Numbered from the stretch's first letter, positions 8,818 to 17,366 are shown. The stretch: DNA of 64,000 bases from Amycolatopsis tolypomycina (GCF_900105945.1 NZ_FNSO01000004.1:1922001-1986000), one strand, 5' to 3'. The notes: a model not told the origin generated them from the letters alone. A program made the numbers and translations.

Positions 8818-9936
8818 TCAGCCCGCCGCGAGCCTGCCGAAGAACTCCCGGACGTCGGCCACCAGCAGATCAGGCGCCTCCATCGCCGCGAAGTGGCCGC
8901 CGCGGGGGAACTCCGACCAGTGGACGATCGTGTGCTCGCGCTCCAGGGCACTGCGGATCGACACGTCCAGCGGGAACACCGCCACCCCCGTCGGCACCGG
9001 GGACCGCGAGCTCGCGCCCCACGCTCCGGCGTGTGCGGTTTCGTAGTAGCAGTTGGCCGATGACCCGCCGGTGCCGGTCAGCCAGTAGAGCATCACGTTG
9101 GTGAGCAGCAGGTCGCGGTCCACCGCGTCCTCCGGCAGCTCGGCCGCCGGGTCGGTCCACTCCTTGAACTTCTCCACGATCCACGCCAGCTGCGCCACCG
9201 GGGAATCGTGCAGGCCGTGCGCCAGTGTCTGCGGCCGGGTCGTCTGCAGCGCCACGTACCCGGCCCCCTCGGTCCGCAGGTACTCGAAGTGCTGCAGCCG
9301 TTCCTTCTCGGCTTCGGTCAGCTCGCCGTCCGGGGCGCCGAACGCGTAGAGCCCGTTCGCGTGGACGCCGACGACCTTGTCCGGGTTGAGCCTGCCCAGG
9401 CCCGGGCCGACCACCGCGCCCGTGTCGCCGCCCTGGACGCCGTAGCGGTCGTAGCCGAGCCGGTCCATCAGCTCGGCGAACGCGCGGGTGATCCGGCCGG
9501 TGTCCCAGCCCGCCTCGCGGGTCGGTCCGGAGAAGGCCGTGCCGGGGATCGAGGGGATCACCAGGTGGAACGTCTCGCTCAGCGGGCCGATCACGGTCAG
9601 GAACTCCACCACCGAGCCGGGCCAGCCGTGGATCAGCAGCAGCGGCAGGGCGTCCGGGCGGTGCGAGCGGACGTGCAGGAAGTGGATGTCCTGCCCGTCG
9701 ATCTCGGTGACGAACTGGGGGTACCCGTTCAGCTGCCGCTCGTGGGCGCGCCAGTCGTAGCCGTCGCGCCAGTACGCGGCCAGCTCCTTGAGGTAGCTCA
9801 CCGGCACGCCGCGGCTCCAGCCGGCGCCGGGCAGGTCCGCCGCCCAGCGGGTGCGGGCGAGGCGGTCGCGCAGGTCGTCCAGGTCGGCCTGCGGGACGTC
9901 GATGGTGAAGGGCCGGATTCCGCTGTTGTTCTGCAT
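8818..9936 (-). CDS. epoxide hydrolase (alpha/beta hydrolase)
   Basis: 372 residues from ATG 9936. The N-terminal epoxide hydrolase domain ([28 protein letters not shown]) precedes the alpha/beta-hydrolase core: oxyanion motif LLIHGWPGS near residue 105, nucleophile Asp in [10 protein letters not shown] near 175, and catalytic His in [13 protein letters not shown] near 350. The length and order match the microsomal/juvenile-hormone-type epoxide hydrolase family, which opens epoxides to vicinal diols; the natural substrate is unknown. It is divergent from a WYL-domain regulator across 54 bases with a CCTAGG dyad, so it is probably controlled by that regulator. Confidence 0.9.
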   Translation of the reverse strand: MQNNSGIRPFTIDVPQADLDDLRDRLARTRWAADLPGAGWSRGVPVSYLKELAAYWRDGYDWRAHERQLNGYPQFVTEIDGQDIHFLHVRSHRPDALPLLLIHGWPGSVVEFLTVIGPLSETFHLVIPSIPGTAFSGPTREAGWDTGRITRAFAELMDRLGYDRYGVQGGDTGAVVGPGLGRLNPDKVVGVHANGLYAFGAPDGELTEAEKERLQHFEYLRTEGAGYVALQTTRPQTLAHGLHDSPVAQLAWIVEKFKEWTDPAAELPEDAVDRDLLLTNVMLYWLTGTGGSSANCYYETAHAGAWGASSRSPVPTGVAVFPLDVSIRSALEREHTIVHWSEFPRGGHFAAMEAPDLLVADVREFFGRLAAG

Positions 9937-9945
9937 GTCTCCAAC

Positions 9946-9979
9946 CCTAGGAGCCGGTTAGGTCAGGTTCGGTCCTAGG
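9946..9979. promoter_or_regulatory. candidate operator between epoxide hydrolase and WYL regulator
   Basis: The 54-base gap between the divergent genes contains an inverted repeat, CCTAGGA at 9946-9952 and TCCTAGG at 9973-9979, flanking a GGTTAGGTCAGGTTCGG core with half-site-like repeats. Its symmetry and position suit binding by the adjacent regulator. This is an inference from layout only. Confidence 0.45.
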
Positions 9980-9990
9980 CGACGAGCAGA

Positions 9991-10950
9991 ATGGAACCCA
10001 TGTGGGAAACCTCGGCCCGGCTGCTGCGCCTGCTCTCGCTGCTGCAGACCCGGCGTGACTGGTCCGGCGCGGAACTGGCCGAACGCCTCGACATCACCCC
10101 GCGGACCGTGCGCCGCGACATCGAACGGCTGCGCGCGCTCGGCTATCCCGTGCTCGCCACCGCGGGCACCGCCGGCTACCGGCTGGGCGCCGGGGCGGAC
10201 CTGCCGCCGCTGCTGCTCGACGACGACGAGGCCGTCGCCGTCGCGATGGGCCTGCGCACCGCGGCCGGCGGCTCGATCACCGGCATCGAGGAGACGTCGG
10301 TGCGCGCGCTGGCCAAGCTCGAACAGGTGCTGCCCTCGCGGCTGCGGCACCGGATCAACGCCCTGCGCTCGGCGACGGTGCCGCTGGCCAACACCGGCCC
10401 CACCGCCGACCCGGACACGCTCACCGCGATCGCCGCCGCCGTCCGCGACTCGGTGCGGCTGCGCTTCGGCTACCGCGCCCACGACGGCACCGAAACCGTC
10501 CGCACCACCGAACCGCACCGGCTGGTGCACACCGGACGCCGCTGGTACCTCGTCGGCTGGGACGTCGACCGGGCGGACTGGCGCACCTACCGCGTCGACC
10601 GCCTCGACCCCCGCACGCCCACCGGCCCCCGGTTCACCCCGCGCACCCCGCCCGACCCCGACATCGGCGGCTACACCTCCCGGGCGATCTCGACGGCGGC
10701 CTACCGCTACCAGGGCCGGTTCACCCTGCACGTCAGCGCGGAGACCGCGGCCGAGCGCATCAGCCCCACCACCGCGGCGCTGGAGCCGATCGACGAGCAC
10801 CGCTGCACCCTGCGCGCCGGCTCGGACTCGCTCGACGAGCTGGCGATCTACGTCGCCGGCAAGGGGTTCGACTTCGAGGTCCACGAGCCGCCGGAGCTCG
10901 TCGACCACATCCGGGCGCTGGCGGCGCGGTTCGGCCGGGCGACCGGCTGA
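9991..10950 (+). CDS. YafY-type HTH/WYL-domain transcriptional regulator
   Basis: 319 residues from ATG 9991 (ATG 10000 is an in-frame alternative). An N-terminal HTH_11 winged helix (residues 6-60: ARLLRLLSLLQTRRDW, LAERLDITPRTVRRDIERLRALGYPV) is followed by the WYL ligand-binding domain (about 135-215, with PHRLVHTGRRWYLVGWDVDR, a WYL-like WYLVGWD core) and the C-terminal WCX segment ending ARFG. Such proteins sense small molecules or nucleic acids and usually control an adjacent divergent gene, here the epoxide hydrolase. Complete and of normal length. Confidence 0.9.
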   Translation: MEPMWETSARLLRLLSLLQTRRDWSGAELAERLDITPRTVRRDIERLRALGYPVLATAGTAGYRLGAGADLPPLLLDDDEAVAVAMGLRTAAGGSITGIEETSVRALAKLEQVLPSRLRHRINALRSATVPLANTGPTADPDTLTAIAAAVRDSVRLRFGYRAHDGTETVRTTEPHRLVHTGRRWYLVGWDVDRADWRTYRVDRLDPRTPTGPRFTPRTPPDPDIGGYTSRAISTAAYRYQGRFTLHVSAETAAERISPTTAALEPIDEHRCTLRAGSDSLDELAIYVAGKGFDFEVHEPPELVDHIRALAARFGRATG

Positions 10951-11037
10951 GCGGGGCACCGATTCCTTCCGGGCCCGCGCGGGGTCCAAGTCTCCGGAAG
11001 CACCGCGACGCCGGTGCCCGGAGGCGAGGAGACGCGA

Positions 11038-12444
11038 GTGCACACCAGGACTTCACCCCCACCGGTGGCCGCGGGACGGGCCCGGCGGAAATGGGTGCCG
11101 GCCATCACGGCGGTCGCGTCGCTGATGGTCGTCCTCGACGCGCTGGTCGTGGCGACCGCGCTGACGGCGATCAGGAGCGACCTCGGCGCGTCGGTCACCG
11201 AGCTCGAATGGACGGTCAACGCCTACGGCCTGAGCTTCGCCGTCCTGCTCCTGACGGCGGCGGCCGCCGGTGACCGCTGGGGACGGCGCCGGGTCTTCGC
11301 GGCCGGGGTGACGCTGTTCGCGGCGGCGTCGCTGGTCTGCGCGGTCGCCCCCGACGTCACGGTGCTGATCGCCGGCCGGGTGCTGCAGGGGGCCGGCGCC
11401 GCGTTCGTCATGCCGCTCGCGCTCGCCCTGCTCGGGGCCGCGTACCCGCCGGAACTCCGCGCCAAGGCCCTCGGGGTCTTCGCGGGCGTCAGCGGGATCG
11501 CGGTGCCGCTCGGGCCGCTGCTCGGCGGCGCGGTCGTGGAGGGCGTCTCGTGGCCGTGGATCTTCTGGATCAACGTCCCGATCGGGGCGGCGCTGGCGTA
11601 CTTCGCGCTGACCCGGATCGAGGAGAGCCACGGCCCGGACCCGGCCCTCGACGTCCCGGGCCTGCTGCTGGCCGGCGCCGGCTCGTTCGGCGTGGTGTGG
11701 GGCCTGGCCCAGGCCGGTGCGGCGGGCTGGGCCGATGTGGCGACGCTGGCGCCGCTCGGGGCGGGCCTGGTGGCGCTCGGCGCGTTCGTGGTGTGGCAGG
11801 GGCGGGCGGCCCACCCGATGCTGCCGCTGCACCTGTTCCGCTCCCGGCGGTTCGCCGCCGGCAACGCCGTCATCTTCTGCCACTGGGCGTCGGCGCTGGG
11901 CGCGGTGTTCTTCATGGCGCAGTTCCTGCAGGAGGGCCTCGGGTACGGGCCTTTGGCGGCCGGGCTCGGGCTGGCACCGTGGGGACTGACGACGACGTTC
12001 GTCCCCCAGCTGGCGGGCCGGCTGGTCGGCCGCTTCGGCGAACGGCCGTTCATCGTGGCCGGGCTGGGGCTGCACGGCCTGGCCATGCTCTGGCTCGCGC
12101 TCGTGGCCGGGCCCGGGATCGGCTACTGGGTGATCGCCGTGCCGCTCGTGCTGTCCGGGACGGGGATCGCGATGTGCCTGCCGGCGGCGCAGAGCGCGGT
12201 GCTGACGTCGGTCGCGCCGCGGTTCCTCGGCAAGGCGTCCGGCGCCTTCAGCGCGATGCGGCAGCTCGGCGGGGCGTTCGGCGTCGCGGTCCTGGTCACC
12301 GGGTTCTCCCTGGCCGGCGGCTACGGGTCGAGCGCGGAGTTCTCGGCCGGGTTCGGCGCCGCCGCGGTGGTCAGTGCCGTCCTCGCCGGGGTGGGCGCGC
12401 TGGCCGGTTCCCTGATTCCCCGGCGGTCCGAAGGAGCAATGTGA
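11038..12444 (+). CDS. MFS drug exporter, DHA2/EmrB-QacA type
   Basis: 468 residues from GTG 11038, with GAGGAG seven bases upstream; an in-frame GTG at 11014 lacks a site. There are about 14 hydrophobic helices. DHA2 signatures: VVLDALVVATALTAIRSDL in helix 1 with LEWTVNAYGLSFAV in helix 2, motif A GDRWGRRRVFAAG after helix 2, and motif C-like GIAVPLGPLLGGAVV in helix 5. It exports hydrophobic compounds by proton antiport in the cytoplasmic membrane. Its stop overlaps the next start (TGATG), making it the first gene of a coupled operon with the isocitrate-lyase-fold enzyme. Confidence 0.9.
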   Translation: MHTRTSPPPVAAGRARRKWVPAITAVASLMVVLDALVVATALTAIRSDLGASVTELEWTVNAYGLSFAVLLLTAAAAGDRWGRRRVFAAGVTLFAAASLVCAVAPDVTVLIAGRVLQGAGAAFVMPLALALLGAAYPPELRAKALGVFAGVSGIAVPLGPLLGGAVVEGVSWPWIFWINVPIGAALAYFALTRIEESHGPDPALDVPGLLLAGAGSFGVVWGLAQAGAAGWADVATLAPLGAGLVALGAFVVWQGRAAHPMLPLHLFRSRRFAAGNAVIFCHWASALGAVFFMAQFLQEGLGYGPLAAGLGLAPWGLTTTFVPQLAGRLVGRFGERPFIVAGLGLHGLAMLWLALVAGPGIGYWVIAVPLVLSGTGIAMCLPAAQSAVLTSVAPRFLGKASGAFSAMRQLGGAFGVAVLVTGFSLAGGYGSSAEFSAGFGAAAVVSAVLAGVGALAGSLIPRRSEGAM

Positions 12445-13205
12445 TGTCGAAGGCCGATCTGCTGCGCGAACTGCACCACGGGAAGCTGCTGGTGCTGCCG
12501 AACGCGTGGGACGAGGAGAGTGCCTCCCTGGTCGTCGAGGCCGGGTTCCCGGTGGTGGCGACGTCGAGTGCCGCGGTGGCCGGCGCGCTGGGGCACGAGG
12601 ACGGCGAGCGGGCGCCGTGGCGGGCGATGTTCGCCGCGGCGGCGCGGATCGCCCGTGCGGTGCCGGTCCCGGTGACGGTGGACGCCGAAGCCGGCTACGG
12701 CCTGGAGCCGGACCAGCTCGTGGCCGAGCTGCTCGCCGCCGGGGCGGCGGGGTGCAACCTGGAGGACACCGACCACCGGGCCGGGGGACTGGTGCCCGCG
12801 GAGGCTCAGGCGGAGCGCCTGGCCGGAGTCCGCGCGGCCGCGGGCGAAGCGTTGGTCGTCAACGCGCGGATCGACACCTTCCTGCCCGCCGGCGGGCTTT
12901 CGGAGGAGGAGCGGACGGACGAGACGATCCGGCGTGGCCGGCTCTACCGCGCGGCGGGCGCGGACTGCGTGTACCCGATCGGGATGGCGAGCGCGGCCGA
13001 GCTCGGGAAGGTGGTCGCCGGCGTGGGCGGGCCGGTCAACGGGAACACGAGCGCGGAGCTGGATCTGGACACCCTGGCGTCGCTGGGGGTCGCCAGGGTG
13101 TCCTTCGGCCCGAGGTTCTACCGGGCGGGCTTGGCGGCGATGCGCGAGGGGCTCGAGGAGTTGCGCCGCGCGGCGGGGATGGCGGTGCCGGGTGCCGGCC
13201 GTTGA
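12444..13205 (+). CDS. isocitrate lyase/PEP mutase superfamily enzyme
   Basis: 253 residues from ATG 12444, overlapping the MFS stop. The TIM-barrel landmarks of the ICL/PEPM superfamily are present: LLVLPNAWDEESASLVVEAGF at the start, VATSSAAVA, the metal-binding VTVDAEAGYG, NLEDTD, VVNARIDTFL, and a late GPVNGNT and VSFGPRFY. The superfamily cleaves or rearranges C-C and C-P bonds of 2-oxo-acid-like substrates. This short form, common in actinomycetes, has no known substrate and lacks the KKCGH catalytic loop of true isocitrate lyase. It overlaps the downstream MDMPI-like gene by 14 bases. Confidence 0.85.
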   Translation: MSKADLLRELHHGKLLVLPNAWDEESASLVVEAGFPVVATSSAAVAGALGHEDGERAPWRAMFAAAARIARAVPVPVTVDAEAGYGLEPDQLVAELLAAGAAGCNLEDTDHRAGGLVPAEAQAERLAGVRAAAGEALVVNARIDTFLPAGGLSEEERTDETIRRGRLYRAAGADCVYPIGMASAAELGKVVAGVGGPVNGNTSAELDLDTLASLGVARVSFGPRFYRAGLAAMREGLEELRRAAGMAVPGAGR

Positions 13206-13755
13206 GGTGCTGCTCGCCGCCGCGCTCGACCACGCCGTCGCGGCGGCGGCCGGGGTCGGGCTCGCCGATCTCGGCCGCCCTTCGGCCTGCGACGGCTGGA
13301 CCGTCGCCGACGCGCTCGACCACCTCACGCGGTCCCTCCGCTGCGTTGCCACGTCGCTCGCTTCCGGTGCCGTCCCGCCTGTTCCGTCGCCGCGGGCCGG
13401 GCCGGTCACCGCCCGGAGCCTGCGGGGCGACCTCGGCCGGGCCGCGGCCGCGCTCGCGGCCGCCGTGACCGAGCTCCGGGGCCGGCGCGCGGTCGCCGTC
13501 GACGGGCTGCCGCTGCCGTGTCACCGGCTGATCGTCGTGGGCGCGCTCGAAGCCGCCGTCCACGGCTGGGACGCGAACCGGGCCCGGCCGCTGCCCGACG
13601 ACCTCGCCGCCCGGTTGCTCGCCGAACTGCCGTCGGTGCTCGACGGCGGTACCCGCCGGGGCCTGTTCGCCGAGCCCGTCACCCTGCCGCCGGGTCACCC
13701 GCCCGGCGTCCGCCTGCTCGCCGCACTCGGGCGGGATGATCGACGATGTCCATGA
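13192..13755 (+). CDS. TIGR03086-like / mycothiol-dependent maleylpyruvate isomerase N-terminal domain protein
   Basis: 187 residues from GTG 13192 (GTG 13207 possible), overlapping the preceding gene by 14 bases. The DinB/MDMPI four-helix layout is visible: LGRPSACDGWTVADALDHL near residue 35 (the usual position of the first metal ligand His is in DHLTR), a central AAAALAAAVTEL helix and an LEAAVHGWDANRA segment near 125 with the second histidine. Family members bind metal and use mycothiol as a cofactor or detoxification partner. The last ten bases overlap the start of the ECF sigma gene, so these genes form one operon. Function unknown. Confidence 0.75.
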   Translation: MPAVEVLLAAALDHAVAAAAGVGLADLGRPSACDGWTVADALDHLTRSLRCVATSLASGAVPPVPSPRAGPVTARSLRGDLGRAAAALAAAVTELRGRRAVAVDGLPLPCHRLIVVGALEAAVHGWDANRARPLPDDLAARLLAELPSVLDGGTRRGLFAEPVTLPPGHPPGVRLLAALGRDDRRCP

Positions 13756-14696
13756 CGAACGAGGAGCGTGTGGTGTCTTCCGAGGAGCTGCTGCGGGACG
13801 AGTTCGGCTCGCTGCGCCCGGCGCTGGTCGCGCACTGCTACCGGATGACCGGGTCCTATCAGGACGCCGAAGACGTCGTCCAGGAGACCTACCTCAAGGC
13901 CGCACGGGGCGTGGACGCCTTCGAGGGCCGGTCGTCGCTCAAGACGTGGCTCTACCGGATCGCGACCAACACCTGCCTCACCGAGCTGAACCACCGGAGC
14001 CGTCGGGTGCTGCCGTCCGGGCTCGGGGCGCCGTCGGACGATCCCGGGGCGCGGGTCTTCGCCGACGACTCCGTCGCGTGGCTGGGCCCGCTGCCCGACG
14101 CCGTGCTCGGCGACCCGGGCGAGGTCGTCGTGCGGCGCGAGTCCGTCCGGCTCGCGCTGGTCGCCGCGCTGCAGCACCTGCCGCCCCGGCAGCGCGCGGC
14201 TTTCCTGCTGCGCGAAGTGCTTTCGTGGTCGGCCGCCGAGATCGCGGACGTCCTCGGCATCAGCGTGCCCGCGGTGAAGAGCCTCCTGCAGCGGGCGCGC
14301 GTCCGGCTCGACGAGCTGGACCCGGACGCCCGGCTGCCGGAGCCGGCCGAGCACGCGCTGCTCGACCGCTACATCGCCGCGTTCGAGGCCGAGGACACCG
14401 CGGCGCTGCGGGCCGTCATCCAGGACGACTTCAGCCTCGAAGCCGTGCCGCACCCGGTGTGGTTCCGTGGCGTGGGCGTGTGCCTGCCGTTCATGGAACG
14501 CGCGTTCGCCGCGCGGGGCGGCCCCGTGCGGCTGCTGCCCACCCGCGCGAACGGCCAGCCCGCCGCGGGCAGCTACCAGCACGGGCGGGCCGAAGGGCTG
14601 TGGGTGTTCACGATCACCGGCGGCCGGTTCTCCCGGGCGGTCAAGTTCCACGACCCGCGGCTGGTGACGGCGGCGGGGCTGCCCGCCCGGCTCTAG
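13746..14696 (+). CDS. ECF sigma-70 factor with SnoaL-like C-terminal domain
   Basis: Up to 316 residues from ATG 13746; a GTG at 13773 has a GAGGAG six bases upstream and may be the true start (VSSEELLRDEF). Sigma region 2 is at about 20-90 (LVAHCYRMTGSYQDAEDVVQETYLKA). Region 4 is at about 135-190 (LQHLPPRQRAAFLLREVLSW, ADVLGISVPAVKSLLQRAR). The rest is a SnoaL/NTF2-like domain typical of SigG/SigX5-type ECF factors, which lack a dedicated transmembrane anti-sigma and use this domain for control. It follows an exporter, a metabolic enzyme and an MDMPI-like protein in one overlapping operon, consistent with a detoxification response. Its stop TAG overlaps the opposite-strand stop of the next gene in CTAG. 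Confidence 0.88.
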   Translation: MSMTNEERVVSSEELLRDEFGSLRPALVAHCYRMTGSYQDAEDVVQETYLKAARGVDAFEGRSSLKTWLYRIATNTCLTELNHRSRRVLPSGLGAPSDDPGARVFADDSVAWLGPLPDAVLGDPGEVVVRRESVRLALVAALQHLPPRQRAAFLLREVLSWSAAEIADVLGISVPAVKSLLQRARVRLDELDPDARLPEPAEHALLDRYIAAFEAEDTAALRAVIQDDFSLEAVPHPVWFRGVGVCLPFMERAFAARGGPVRLLPTRANGQPAAGSYQHGRAEGLWVFTITGGRFSRAVKFHDPRLVTAAGLPARL

Positions 14697-15172
14697 TGGG
14701 CGAGCAGCTTCACGCCGACGACGGCGAGGGCGATCGCCAGCTCGACGACGAAGAGCAGCAGCTTGACCGGCCACCGGACGGCGGTCCGCCGCGTCGCGAG
14801 CAGCGCCAGCGCGGCGATGGTGAGCACCAGCGACAGGGCGGCGAGCCACAACGCGGTCTTCAGCGGCAGCCAGCCGAGCGCGGCGGCGCCGACGCTGAGG
14901 ACGGGCAGCAGCGCGGTCTCCAGGACGTGGCCGGCCGCGGCGACGATGTGGCGGAGGTCGTCGCCGCACGGGAAGCGGCCGTGCGTGATGCGGTGCGCGC
15001 TGACGTCGGCGAACCCGCCGGCCAGGCAGAGCGCGCCCATCGCGGCCCCGATGTCGGTGACGGCTTCGCCCGCGGACGTCTCGGCGGCGTAGCTGAGCAG
15101 GAGGACCACGGTCGAGAGGCCCACCAGCGTCGCGTACACGCGTTCCCGCAGGGCGGACACGGGTGCGGTCAT
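14693..15172 (-). CDS. four-helix membrane protein, unknown
   Basis: 159 residues from ATG 15172. Four hydrophobic helices: YATLVGLSTVVLLLSYAAE, DIGAAMGALCLAGGFADV, VLETALLPVLSVGAAALGWL with ALWLAALSLVLTIAALALL, and KLLLFVVELAIALAVVGVKLL. A polar loop with ITHGRFPCGDDLRHI lies between helices 2 and 3. It resembles actinomycete membrane proteins of unknown function often annotated only as hypothetical. It lies nine bases beyond the stop of the upstream DedA gene, so the two are probably co-transcribed. Confidence 0.65.
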   Translation of the reverse strand: MTAPVSALRERVYATLVGLSTVVLLLSYAAETSAGEAVTDIGAAMGALCLAGGFADVSAHRITHGRFPCGDDLRHIVAAAGHVLETALLPVLSVGAAALGWLPLKTALWLAALSLVLTIAALALLATRRTAVRWPVKLLLFVVELAIALAVVGVKLLAH

Positions 15173-15181
15173 GCCCGAACC

Positions 15182-15826
15182 TTAGACGTGCTTGCGCTCC
15201 CGGACCCGGCGGACCACGAACAGGCCGACGGCCACGGCGATCAGGGCGAACACGACGTACTGGAAGATCGACGCATACCGTTCGACGACCGGCCAGTTTT
15301 CGCCGAGCAGGTAGCCGGCGACGACGAACACGGTGTTCCAGATGAGACTGCCGGCGGTGGTGTAGAGCAGGAACCGCCCGAACGGCATGCGTTCCACGCC
15401 GGCGGGCACGGAGATGAAGCTGCGGAAGAGGGGGACCATCCGGCCGAAGAAGACCGCTTTGCCGCCGTGCCGGGCGAACCACGCGGCGGTCTTGTCGAAG
15501 TCGTCGGTCTTGACGAGCGGGATCCGCCCCACGAGCCGGCGCATGCGGTCGTGCCCGAGCCGCAGCCCGACCAGGTAGACGACCACGGCACCGGCCACGG
15601 AGCCGAGGGTGGTCCAGAAGAGGGCACCCGCGAGCGAGAACGCGCCCCGCCCGGCGGCGAACCCGGCGAGCGGGAGGACGAGTTCACTGGGCAGCGGCGG
15701 GAAGAGGTTGTCCAGCCCGACGACCAGTGCGGCGCCCGGACCACCGAGCGATTCCATGAGCCCGACGGCCCACCCGGCCACCCCGGTCAGCTCCCCGGCG
15801 GCGGTGGGGGCGGGGGACACGCTCAT
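15182..15826 (-). CDS. DedA/SNARE-associated family membrane protein
   Basis: 214 residues from ATG 15826. The DedA core is clear: FPPLPSELVLPLAGFAAGRG (re-entrant loop with the essential acidic residue) near residue 45, then GSVAGAVVVYLVGLRLG, HGGKAVFFGRMVPLFRSFISVPAG (conserved GR-x3-FR motif) and GSLIWNTVFVVAGYLLGENW, plus a final helix with a basic C-terminus. DedA proteins act as undecaprenyl-phosphate or phospholipid scramblase/flippase-like proteins and affect membrane potential and drug resistance. It is likely co-transcribed with the four-helix protein downstream. Upstream lies a strong hairpin that ends the TerC operon. Confidence 0.9.
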   Translation of the reverse strand: MSVSPAPTAAGELTGVAGWAVGLMESLGGPGAALVVGLDNLFPPLPSELVLPLAGFAAGRGAFSLAGALFWTTLGSVAGAVVVYLVGLRLGHDRMRRLVGRIPLVKTDDFDKTAAWFARHGGKAVFFGRMVPLFRSFISVPAGVERMPFGRFLLYTTAGSLIWNTVFVVAGYLLGENWPVVERYASIFQYVVFALIAVAVGLFVVRRVRERKHV

Positions 15827-15889
15827 GGAGGCTCCTGGAGTGGGGGATCGGGGCGGGCCGGTTGCGGTGGGTGGTCTGCCGCGGCTGGT

Positions 15890-15931
15890 CGTGGGTGGTA
15901 AGGCGCGTTGGAACGCGCCTTACCACCCACG
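15890..15931 (-). terminator. 42-base near-perfect hairpin after the TerC-lipoprotein operon
   Basis: Two 20-base arms, CGTGGGTGGTAAGGCGCGTT and its exact complement, separated by only two bases. It starts seven bases beyond the stop of the lipoprotein gene. No T tract follows on the minus strand. The position suggests a terminator; the exceptional length and tiny loop are also compatible with a dispersed palindromic element. Confidence 0.7.
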
Positions 15932-15937
15932 AGGGCC

Positions 15938-16312
15938 TCAGCCGGCGCAGGCCTTGGTCAGCGCGGCCACCTGGTCGGCCTTCTTCTGGACCCAGTCCGC
16001 CGGCCGCTGCACCAGGTCGTCGACCGTGGTTTCGCGCATCGTCTTGGCCAGGCCGTTGATCGCGTCGGCCGCCGTCGTGTTCGCGGCCTTGGCCGCCAGG
16101 CCGGTCAGCTCGTCCGCCGACGCGTGGGCCTTGTCGGCCGCCGCCTGGGGGTTGGTCAGGTCCAGGTTGGCCGTGGCGATGCGGACCGCGTCCGCGCAGA
16201 CCGCGGCCGTCGAAGCCGCGTTGCTCACCTGGCCTGCCGTTTCCGCGGCCACGCCGCAGCCGGTGAGGGTCAGCAGGAGGCCTCCCGCGAGAACCGTGGT
16301 GACGAGGCGCAT
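15938..16312 (-). CDS. small secreted lipoprotein
   Basis: 124 residues from ATG 16312. An upstream in-frame ATG at 16318 overlaps the TerC stop (ATGA), but GGAAGG is correctly spaced only for the inner ATG. The signal peptide MRLVTTVLAGGLLLTLTGCG ends in a lipobox (LTGC), so the mature protein should be anchored to the outer face of the membrane. The mature part is helical and Ala-rich (AASTAAVCADAVRIATANLDL, ANTTAADAINGLAKTM, LVQRPADWVQKKADQVAALTKACAG) with two further Cys residues. It is coupled to TerC and therefore under the same manganese riboswitch, suggesting a role with the exporter. No family assigned. Confidence 0.75.
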   Translation of the reverse strand: MRLVTTVLAGGLLLTLTGCGVAAETAGQVSNAASTAAVCADAVRIATANLDLTNPQAAADKAHASADELTGLAAKAANTTAADAINGLAKTMRETTVDDLVQRPADWVQKKADQVAALTKACAG

Positions 16313-16314
16313 GG

Positions 16315-17244
16315 TCATTCCTTCCGAGAGAGAGCCGGGGGACGGGTACGGATCAGGCTGGCGGCGACCGCCGTCGCGAGGATCGCGGCGACCACGCCCA
16401 GTGACAGCGGCGTCGGGATCTTCCAGACGTCCAGGAGCAGCATCTTCACGCCGACCCAGACCAGCACCAGCGCCAAGCCGACCTTCAGGTAGACGAACCG
16501 GTGCATCACGTCGGCGAGCAGGAAGTACATCGCCCGCAGGCCGAGCACCGCGAAGGCGTTCGACGTGAAGACCAGGAACGGTTCCTGGGTGACCGCGAAG
16601 ATCGCCGGGATCGAGTCGACCGCGAAGACGACGTCGGTGACCTCGATCAGCACCAGGACGGCCAGCAGCGGCGTCGCCACCCAGCGGCCGGCCTGCCGCA
16701 CCAGGAACTTGCCGCCGTGGTCGCCGTCGGTGGACGGGACGATCCGGCGGAACAGCCGCAGCACGCGGTTCTGCTCGTAGTCGACCGTCTCGTCCCGGTG
16801 CATCGCCATCCGGATGCCGGTGAAGACGAGGAACGCACCGAAGACGTAGAGGATCCAGGAGAAACTCGCGATCAGCACCGAGCCCGCGGCGATGAACACC
16901 GCGCGGAACACCAGGGCGCCGAGCACGCCGTAGAACAGGATGCGGTGCTGGTACTCGCGGGGGACGGCGAAGTAGCCGAAGATGATCGCGAACACGAAGA
17001 CGTTGTCGACCGCGAGGGACTTTTCGATGACGTAGCCGGCGAAGTACTGGCCCGCGAACTCCGCGCCCCAGGCCCACCAGACCACGGCACCGAAGGCGAG
17101 CCCCAGCACCACCCAGGCGCCCGACCACGCGAGCGCCGACCGGACGCCGACGACGGGTGTGCGGCGGTGGGCCAGCAGGTCGACCGCGAGCATGGCCAGG
17201 ATGACGCCGAGCACGGCGGCCCAGGCCCAGATCGGGACGGTCAC
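16315..17244 (-). CDS. terC: TerC family integral membrane protein (metal/Mn efflux)
   Basis: 309 residues from GTG 17244, with GGAGGAG six bases upstream. There are nine hydrophobic segments in the TerC order, with the diagnostic acidic motifs YVIEKSLAVDNVFVFAIIF (helix 3) and LIEVTDVVFAVDSIPAIFAVT (helix 7) that form the metal site, and a later FAVLGLRAMYFLL. TerC/Alx proteins export Mn2+ from the cytoplasm and help to metallate exported proteins. The gene is preceded by a yybP-ykoY riboswitch, which strongly supports manganese as signal and substrate. The downstream lipoprotein is translationally coupled. Divergent from a small HTH gene. Confidence 0.93.
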   Translation of the reverse strand: MTVPIWAWAAVLGVILAMLAVDLLAHRRTPVVGVRSALAWSGAWVVLGLAFGAVVWWAWGAEFAGQYFAGYVIEKSLAVDNVFVFAIIFGYFAVPREYQHRILFYGVLGALVFRAVFIAAGSVLIASFSWILYVFGAFLVFTGIRMAMHRDETVDYEQNRVLRLFRRIVPSTDGDHGGKFLVRQAGRWVATPLLAVLVLIEVTDVVFAVDSIPAIFAVTQEPFLVFTSNAFAVLGLRAMYFLLADVMHRFVYLKVGLALVLVWVGVKMLLLDVWKIPTPLSLGVVAAILATAVAASLIRTRPPALSRKE

Positions 17245-17252
17245 GAGACACT

Positions 17253-17366
17253 CCTCCGGTTCGGTGACGAACCGAAGGTCTCCCCGGTCACCCGAAGGTG
17301 ACGCCGGCACCGGGCTGCGCAGGCAGCCGGATTGACGATGCCGGACCGGGCGGGTACTCCCCTCCG
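17253..17366 (-). promoter_or_regulatory. yybP-ykoY manganese riboswitch with SD-sequestering helix, controlling terC
   Basis: Read on the minus strand, the leader contains the three conserved yybP-ykoY blocks: GGGGAGTA (17355-17362), TCGTCAATCCGG (17327-17338) and GGGGAGACCTTCGG (17272-17285). P1 can form between CGGAGG (17361-17366) and CCTTCG (17273-17278). The same CCTTCG also begins an alternative 11-bp helix, CCTTCGGTTCG (17268-17278) with CGAACCGGAGG (17253-17263), whose 3' strand contains the terC Shine-Dalgarno. The two helices exclude each other, so Mn-bound P1 would free the ribosome-binding site: a translational ON switch, in line with known behaviour of this class on exporters. 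The motif match is direct; the mechanism is inferred. Confidence 0.9.
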
